Shown here: piece by piece, positions 7,071-10,607 of the stretch
How positions within the stretch are numbered: the stretch's first letter is position 1
Layout of the letters: each line of letters begins with the position of its first letter
Assembly (NCBI GenBank): GCA_021202305.1
Contig: JAJQDG010000017.1
Span: forward strand, 1-10,607
Length of the DNA: 10,607 nucleotides
From: Candidatus Gastranaerophilales bacterium
GTDB lineage: Bacteria > Cyanobacteriota > Vampirovibrionia > Gastranaerophilales > Gastranaerophilaceae
Direction: 5' to 3'
Made by a program: the position numbers and the translations under genes
The notes under the pieces: generated by a model
What the model was told of the DNA's origin: nothing
Databases searched by the model: none
The model's input: the letters and a program-made list of their open reading frames with translations, nothing else

Positions 7071-7107
7071 TTTGCTAAAATATATAAAAATGTAACAAAT
7101 TAGCAAA
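7071..7107 (-). promoter_or_regulatory. Minus-strand promoter within an inverted repeat
   Basis: Read on the minus strand: TTGCTA (complement of 7101-7106), a 16-nt spacer, and TATATT (complement of 7079-7084). This would transcribe the repeat-protein gene with a leader of about 55 nt. The 8-bp inverted repeat TTTGCTAA (7071-7078) / TTAGCAAA (7100-7107) brackets it: one arm covers the -35 and the other lies at the start site. That layout is typical of an operator, but no regulator is known. Confidence 0.45.
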
Positions 7108-7162
7108 AAAATTTTTTTCCATGTGTTGTACCGAGTGTTATTCTGTTTGGAAAGGGGTATAG

Positions 7163-7465
7163 ATGTCTTTAGAAATTCAAAGTGTAAACAGTGCCGGACA
7201 ATCATTTCATCAGGAAAATAACACTAAAACGGTTAATAGTGAAAGCACACCTGCTCCAGCCGCTGCAGCAGCCCTTCCGTGTGATAAATTTGAAAAATCA
7301 AAAGAAAAAACGGGCGCTTTAATAGGCGGTGTTGTGGGTATGGTTGCAACTGCCGGCCGCGGGCTTATGACTTGCGCCTTTGGAACTGCAATTGGCGCAG
7401 GTATAGGAATTTTGGGCGGAAAAATTGCCCGGAGAGTTGCGGATAAAAATTCTAAAGCCGAATAA
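7163..7465 (+). CDS. Unrecognised small glycine-zipper membrane protein
   Basis: A 100-residue protein of unknown function. Residues 1-48 are polar and probably disordered, with a Pro/Ala stretch (APAAAAALP, 31-39). Residues 51-87 are hydrophobic and glycine-rich, in two blocks (GALIGGVVGMVATAG and CAFGTAIGAGIGILGG) separated by Arg66-Gly67. GxxxG-type spacing suggests two tightly packed membrane helices or an oligomeric zipper. It ends with a basic tail (KIARRVADKNSK). There is no signal peptide. Cys40 and Cys71 are the only cysteines. AAAGGGG at 7151-7157 is a good ribosome binding site. The gene is divergent from the repeat-protein gene, which has a similar layout of polar N-terminus plus Gly/Ala-rich helix, so the two could work together. 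A two-peptide-bacteriocin-like or membrane-scaffold role is possible but unsupported by other genes here. Confidence 0.7.
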   Translation: MSLEIQSVNSAGQSFHQENNTKTVNSESTPAPAAAAALPCDKFEKSKEKTGALIGGVVGMVATAGRGLMTCAFGTAIGAGIGILGGKIARRVADKNSKAE

Positions 7466-7612
7466 ATAAAATATAAATTTGAATTTCCTCTATGAGTTTG
7501 CGTGAAAAATCGAAATTCTTCTTGGAACGCTTCCCGCCGGGGGTATGATTTTTTAGTTTTTTCTATGAGCTTATAGCAGCGTTCGCACAGCCGATAAACT
7601 GATTCCGTACGG

Positions 7613-7626
7613 GAGCGCCGGCGCTC
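7613..7626. repeat. Perfect GC-rich palindrome
   Basis: GAGCGCC followed immediately by GGCGCTC, self-complementary over 14 nt in an otherwise AT-rich genome. It lies 11 nt before the larger hairpin at 7638-7672. Function is unknown. Confidence 0.6.
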
Positions 7627-7637
7627 ATGAGGGTATA

Positions 7638-7672
7638 CTGCCCGCGGCGGAATTAAAAATTCCTGCCGGCAG
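7638..7672. repeat. Long imperfect hairpin
   Basis: CTGC (7638-7641) pairs with GCAG (7669-7672). After a 3-nt internal bulge, CGGCGGAATT (7645-7654) pairs with AATTCC-t-GCCG (7658-7668), with an AAA loop: 14 pairs in all and one bulged T. No T-run follows on either strand, so it does not look like an intrinsic terminator. It may be a structured RNA or the core of a small mobile element. Confidence 0.55.
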
Positions 7673-7828
7673 ATTACAGGTACTGCTTCTTTTTTCCGTC
7701 GATAGGTGCGAGATTATACCCCCCTCCCCCCGCAAATGTGGGCAGCAATGCCCGAAAGTTATTAGCTTTGGCTTTCTTAATTTTGGATTTTTAAGATACC
7801 TTCCCATTTTTAAAGTGTGTAATTTATC

Positions 7829-7842
7829 TTATCTTGTGATAA
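7829..7842. promoter_or_regulatory. Operator-like inverted repeat upstream of the hydrogenase operon
   Basis: TTATC-TTGT-GATAA, a 5-bp inverted repeat 34 nt before the first gene. It contains a TTGTGA half-site like those of Rex or CRP/FNR-type regulators, but the full consensus of neither is present. A second TTATC lies just upstream (7824-7828). I see no clear -35/-10 pair beside it. Confidence 0.25.
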
Positions 7843-7875
7843 ACTTTTCTTGCAGCTTTTAATGGGGGCTTTTTC

Positions 7876-8142
7876 ATGAAAAATATTGAAGTTAAAATTT
7901 GTTCGGGAACAACTTGCTTTGTTATGGGAAGTTCTTATTTGAACGAACTTTTTGATTTAATACCTCAAAAATACGGCGAAAATGTTCATGTAAAGCCTGT
8001 TTTGTGTCTAAATGAATGTTCAAAATCAGATACGCATTCAAAAGCCCCTTATGTAAAAGTGGATAATGAAATAGTTTCAAATGCTACGATAGAAAAAGTT
8101 ATGGATGCAATTGAGAAGAAAGTAAAACAAGATGAACAATAA
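7876..8142 (+). CDS. Thioredoxin-like [2Fe-2S] protein (NuoE/HydC-type C-terminal domain)
   Basis: An 88-residue soluble electron carrier. Cys9-x4-Cys14 (CSGTTC) and Cys44-x3-Cys48 (CLNEC) are the four [2Fe-2S] ligands in the spacing of the NuoE/HoxE/HydC thioredoxin-like fold. YVKVDNEIV is the last strand pair typical of the fold. Only this domain is present; the N-terminal helical part of full NuoE (about 160 residues) is missing. GGGGG at 7864-7868 serves the ATG. The last 11 bases overlap the start of the [FeFe] hydrogenase gene, so the two are translationally coupled, and it very probably passes electrons to or from that enzyme. No NuoF-like flavin subunit is in the window. Confidence 0.88.
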   Translation: MKNIEVKICSGTTCFVMGSSYLNELFDLIPQKYGENVHVKPVLCLNECSKSDTHSKAPYVKVDNEIVSNATIEKVMDAIEKKVKQDEQ

Positions 8143-9586
8143 CAGCCAATCCATTTTGATTAAAAGGGAAATACTGATAAGGCTTGTAGAAGCCTTTGAC
8201 AGCGGGGATTTTGGTAAAAATACGGCAGATATTCCTTTTAAAATGCGCCCTAAAAATTGCGATGTTCCTTACCGCTGCTGCATTTACAAAGAAAGAGAAA
8301 TAATTAAAGACAGAATTATTGCCGATCTCGGTTTTGCAATTGAAGATATAGATGAATCGGAGCGCCTTGAAGAATTTACCGAAAATGCGCTGAAAAGAGA
8401 AAAAACGGAAGAAAACCCCCTGACAGTTATTGATGCTGCCTGCAAGGGGTGCGTTCCTTCAAGAGTTTATGTAACGGATTTATGCCAGGGGTGCGTTGCA
8501 AGAGCCTGCGAAAAAACCTGTAAATTTGGCGCAATTACAATTGCGGGTGGAAAAAGCAACATTGATTCTTCAAAATGCAAAAATTGCGGCATGTGTATTA
8601 ATGCATGTCCTTACAATGCGATAGTAAGGCTGATTGTTCCGTGCGAAGCTGTTTGCCCTGTCGGGGCAATATCAAAAGGCGAAAACGGCACTGCCGTAAT
8701 TGATTTTGAAAAATGTATCTCCTGCGGCAGATGTGTCGCCGCATGTCCATTTGGCGCGGTTAATGAAAAAAGTCAGATAATTGATGTTTTACAGGCAATA
8801 AAAAACGGAAAACAGGTAATTGCAATGTTTGCGCCTGCAATTGCGGGGCAATTCCCGGGGAGTATTTTCCAATTAAAATCCGCGATGTTAAAGGCAGGTT
8901 TTAATGATGTTTTTGAAGTAGCACAAGGAGCGGATATCACAACAAGAAACGAATCAAAAGAACTTATTGAGCGCTTAAAAGAAAATAAGCCCTTTATGAC
9001 GACATCTTGCTGCGCGGGGTATAATAATCTGGTTAAAAAACACTTAACCGAACTTAAACCTTATGTTTCCGATACGAAAACACCTCTTTACTATACGGCA
9101 GAGCTTGTTAAAGAAAAATACCCGACTGCAATAACGGTGTTTATAAGCCCCTGTGTTGCAAAAAGGAAAGAAGTTCAGGAAAATGCCAATATTGATTACG
9201 TTTTAAATGCAGATGAACTCGGCGCTATTTTTGTCGGAAGAAAGATTGAAATTTTATCAATGGATGATACCGGTTATTCTTATGAAAGTTCCAAACAAGG
9301 CAGAAATTACGGCGTTACAGGCGGTGTGGCTGACGCTGTGCGTTTTCTGGCGGAAGAAAAAGTTCAGGTAATGCCCTGTATCATTAACGGTTTGAATAAA
9401 GATTCAATTAAGCAGTTAAGAAAATATGCAAAAGAAGGAATATGCCCCGAGGGTAACCTGGTTGAAGTAATGTGCTGCGAAGGCGGATGTATCGGCGGAA
9501 ATTCAACAATATCAAATCAAAAAACCGCTAAAAAAATAATAAATTCGCTTCTTGAAAAAAGCGAAGATATTAAAAAAGAGGATTAA
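8132..9586 (+). CDS. [FeFe] hydrogenase, group B type, with ferredoxin-like iron-sulfur domain
   Basis: A 484-residue monomeric [FeFe] hydrogenase for reversible proton/H2 turnover. The N-terminal half holds iron-sulfur ligands: C118-x2-C121-x4-C126-x3-C130, C149-x2-C152-x2-C155-x3-C159, C171-x3-C175, and C195-x2-C198-x2-C201-x3-C205. These suffice for about three [4Fe-4S] clusters. Extra cysteines lie at 43, 49, 50, 104 and 107. The H-cluster domain shows L1 TTSCCAGY (C293 as the proton-relay position, C294 as ligand), L2 SPCVAKRKE (C341, K344) and L3 MCCEGGCIGG (C449, C453). The layout and the RCCIYKER segment match the group B monomeric enzymes (TIGR04105-like). Ala295 replaces the usual proline after the Cys pair, and Cys448 adds a cysteine beside a ligand. 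There is no signal peptide, so it is cytoplasmic. The HydE/F/G maturases are not in the window. The gene overlaps the [2Fe-2S] protein gene by 11 bp. Direction of catalysis, or a sensory role, cannot be decided. Confidence 0.93.
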   Translation: MNNNSQSILIKREILIRLVEAFDSGDFGKNTADIPFKMRPKNCDVPYRCCIYKEREIIKDRIIADLGFAIEDIDESERLEEFTENALKREKTEENPLTVIDAACKGCVPSRVYVTDLCQGCVARACEKTCKFGAITIAGGKSNIDSSKCKNCGMCINACPYNAIVRLIVPCEAVCPVGAISKGENGTAVIDFEKCISCGRCVAACPFGAVNEKSQIIDVLQAIKNGKQVIAMFAPAIAGQFPGSIFQLKSAMLKAGFNDVFEVAQGADITTRNESKELIERLKENKPFMTTSCCAGYNNLVKKHLTELKPYVSDTKTPLYYTAELVKEKYPTAITVFISPCVAKRKEVQENANIDYVLNADELGAIFVGRKIEILSMDDTGYSYESSKQGRNYGVTGGVADAVRFLAEEKVQVMPCIINGLNKDSIKQLRKYAKEGICPEGNLVEVMCCEGGCIGGNSTISNQKTAKKIINSLLEKSEDIKKED

Positions 9587-9596
9587 ATCTCTTTTT
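9573..9596 (+). terminator. Candidate terminator of the hydrogenase operon
   Basis: AAAAAGAG (9573-9580) pairs with CTCTTTTT (9589-9596), an 8-bp stem with an 8-nt loop containing the stop codon. The 3' arm itself ends in five T. Only three G-C pairs make it weak. Confidence 0.35.
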
Positions 9597-9601
9597 GGGG
9601 C

Positions 9602-9694
9602 GCTTTAAAATCCAAAATGCAAGAACTTGTGTTTGCAGAACTTCGGAGGTTTCATTTAAGAATGCTCTGAAATCCAAAATGCAGGAATTTATGT
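9602..9694 (+). repeat. Imperfect direct repeat in the gap after the hydrogenase
   Basis: Bases 9602-9632 and 9664-9694 (offset 62) agree at 26 of 31 positions around the core AAATCCAAAATGCA. All five differences are transitions (C/T or A/G). The second copy is followed by GGGGGTAT at 9716-9723. Related sequence lies in the gap at 7505-7790. There is no gene in this 169-bp gap between convergent genes. Confidence 0.7.
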
Positions 9695-9755
9695 CCGCCC
9701 CGCCGATAGTTGGAAGGGGGTATTCACTTTTGTTTCCGCACTTTGATTTAATATT

Positions 9756-10508
9756 TTACCACGGGTAATCTTTTTTAATTTGCCAGCCGTCCTGCATTAT
9801 TACTGCAGCACATGCCGTACCCACCCCGGGGCGGGTTCCTCCTCCATTATAGCCCTTTTTGCTGCAGGATCTAAGAACGCCCGTTCCTAAAAGTTCCTCT
9901 CTTGTATAAAATACATGCGGAGGTCCGCAATTATCATACCCCCCTATGTATAAGCCGTCTTTATCCTCATACCTTTCTGCGTCTTGGCAAAAAGAAATAT
10001 TAGAATTATAAATATAAAAAGAAAATATATCGCGCCCCATTTTATTTGGTTTTTTGTGTCCGTTAATATCTACAATAAATGAAACTAAGCGTGCTTTGCC
10101 ATAGGATACTAAATTTACACCTAAAATCATGCCGTTATTTAAAATCAATGAATAAGGTACCGAAGTTGTTATTTTATCTCCTCTTAAATCGTAATATCCG
10201 TAAAATCCGTCGGTTTCAAAGCAGCCGTCCTCCATTTTTGTGCATTCTCGGGTATAAGTTACATAAGGTCTGACGTATGTCCTTCCAAGTGTTGTTTCAT
10301 CCAGATTAAGATCCCAATCTGCAATAGAACTGTTTTCTTCCCAATTTTTGTTTACTATTTGGCTTACGATAGAATATGCAACTTTTAATTGCGCTACAGC
10401 TGCCTGTTTTTCTTGCTGAGATATGACTGTCGGAATTGTTATGGCGGCAACAATCCCTATAATTGCAAGCGTAATTATAACTTCTGCAAGTGTAAAACCT
10501 TTTTTCAA
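9756..10508 (-). CDS. Type IV pilin-like (pseudopilin) protein
   Basis: A 250-residue protein with a class III signal. MKKG-FTLAEVIITLAIIG gives prepilin-peptidase cleavage after Gly4, N-methylation of Phe5, and the invariant Glu at +5 of the mature protein. The hydrophobic helix runs from 5 to about 29 and continues as an amphipathic helix to about 55. The C-terminal domain is beta-rich, with six cysteines (89, 96, 174, 194, 215, 233), enough for three disulfides. It has the segment FIVDINGHKKPNKMGRDIF and the ending CAAVIMQDGWQIKKDYPW, which I associate with the many pilin-like proteins of Gastranaerophilales. The start is a TTG: AGAAGGA lies 8 nt upstream and an in-frame stop lies six codons upstream (10524-10526), so no ATG start is possible. 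No other pilus gene is adjacent. It is probably a minor pilin or surface protein. Confidence 0.9.
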   Translation of the reverse strand: MKKGFTLAEVIITLAIIGIVAAITIPTVISQQEKQAAVAQLKVAYSIVSQIVNKNWEENSSIADWDLNLDETTLGRTYVRPYVTYTRECTKMEDGCFETDGFYGYYDLRGDKITTSVPYSLILNNGMILGVNLVSYGKARLVSFIVDINGHKKPNKMGRDIFSFYIYNSNISFCQDAERYEDKDGLYIGGYDNCGPPHVFYTREELLGTGVLRSCSKKGYNGGGTRPGVGTACAAVIMQDGWQIKKDYPW

Positions 10509-10516
10509 TTTATATT

Positions 10517-10523
10517 TCCTTCT
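10517..10523 (-). promoter_or_regulatory. Ribosome binding site supporting the TTG start of the pseudopilin
   Basis: Read on the minus strand, AGAAGGA ends 8 nt before the TTG at 10508. The in-frame stop at 10524-10526 lies just beyond it, so this site and the TTG are the only workable start. Confidence 0.75.
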
Positions 10524-10532
10524 TTAATTAAT

Positions 10533-10576
10533 GAGCATATATATGCTTATATAAGCAGAATAATGCTTATATAATA
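10533..10576 (-). promoter_or_regulatory. Tandem palindromic operator-like array in the pseudopilin leader
   Basis: Two overlapping perfect palindromes, AGCATATATATGCT (10534-10547) and GCTTATATAAGC (10545-10556), are followed by a direct repeat of ATGCTTATATAA (10543-10554 and 10563-10574), exactly 20 bp apart. The outer copy overlaps the -10 of the promoter. The spacing of about two helical turns suits cooperative binding of a repressor. RNA hairpins in the leader are the alternative. Confidence 0.5.
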
Positions 10577-10599
10577 ACTAATTTGATAAAATAAGTCAA
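10571..10599 (-). promoter_or_regulatory. Sigma-70 promoter of the pseudopilin gene
   Basis: Read on the minus strand: TTGACT (complement of 10594-10599), a 17-nt spacer, and TATTAT (complement of 10571-10576). Each hexamer matches the consensus at five of six bases. Transcription would start near 10564, giving a leader of about 55 nt that contains the palindromic array. Confidence 0.7.
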
Positions 10600-10607
10600 T
10601 ATTTGCT

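Larger units (their letters stand above)
7466..7875. other. 410-bp gene-free gap with GC-rich palindromes and dispersed-element copies
   Basis: I see no convincing gene. A 60-codon minus-strand frame (7625-7807) crosses the palindromes, lacks a ribosome binding site and has low-complexity composition. The left and middle parts are visibly richer in G+C than the flanking genes. The gap contains the perfect palindrome at 7613-7626, the long hairpin at 7638-7672, two copies of the AAATC...GGGGGTAT element (7505-7546 plus strand, 7716-7790 minus strand), a C6-T-C6 tract (7719-7731), and the leader of the hydrogenase operon (about 7797-7875). Confidence 0.6.

Noticed and set aside
7719..7731. G-quadruplex from the two G6 runs on the minus strand
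   Set aside because: Only two long G-runs lie close together, separated by one A; a stable intramolecular quadruplex is not clearly supported.
7625..7807. 60-codon minus-strand frame in the 7466-7875 gap
   Set aside because: It is built from palindromes, a C6-T-C6 tract and the dispersed element, with no ribosome binding site or recognisable motif.
1..10607. Mobile element, prophage or defence system
   Set aside because: No transposase, integrase, phage structural or nuclease gene is seen. The tRNA is not followed by a repeat of its 3' end within the window, so no integration site is supported.

Overview
The window is AT-rich DNA, apparently chromosomal, with no transposase, integrase, phage or plasmid gene in view. 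The gene content suggests a fermentative member of the non-photosynthetic cyanobacterial sister lineage (Vampirovibrionia/Melainabacteria, Gastranaerophilales type). The evidence is an SLH-domain envelope protein, a group B-type [FeFe] hydrogenase, and a pseudopilin whose N-terminus I associate with that group. This is inference from gene style; no phylogenetic marker other than a tRNA is present.

Layout, left to right. (1) 1-2216 (+): the C-terminal part of a large STAND/AAA-type ATPase with a helical-repeat tail. Its reading frame is open to the left edge, so the gene begins outside the window. (2) 2288-3565 (+): a secreted SLH-domain protein with a VirB10/TrbI-like C-terminal half and a glycine zipper, closed by a hairpin terminator. 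(3) 3694-5349 (+): a strong promoter, acyl carrier protein and FabF, forming a fatty-acid elongation pair with a hairpin between the two genes. (4) 5356-5785 (+): a promoter, two perfect 124-bp tandem units plus a partial third, and tRNA-Leu(GAG). The partial unit runs into the first bases of the tRNA. (5) 5936-7018 (-) and 7163-7465 (+): a divergent pair of unrecognised genes. One encodes an acidic single-helix membrane protein with six degenerate 28-residue repeats; the other encodes a 100-residue glycine-zipper protein. (6) 7466-7875: a gene-free gap with GC-rich palindromes and diverged copies of a small dispersed element. (7) 7876-9586 (+): a thioredoxin-like [2Fe-2S] protein overlapping an [FeFe] hydrogenase. 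(8) 9587-9755: a short gap with further copies of the dispersed element. (9) 9756-10508 (-): a type IV pseudopilin with a TTG start, a strong promoter and a tandem palindromic operator-like array.

Functionally, acpP-fabF is housekeeping lipid synthesis. The [2Fe-2S] protein and hydrogenase are probably one electron-transfer unit for H2 metabolism. The SLH protein, the two unrecognised membrane proteins and the pseudopilin are envelope or surface proteins. The most unexplained items are the tRNA-linked 124-bp tandem array, the 28-residue repeat protein, and the dispersed element with AAATCCAAAAT and GGGGGTAT edges.
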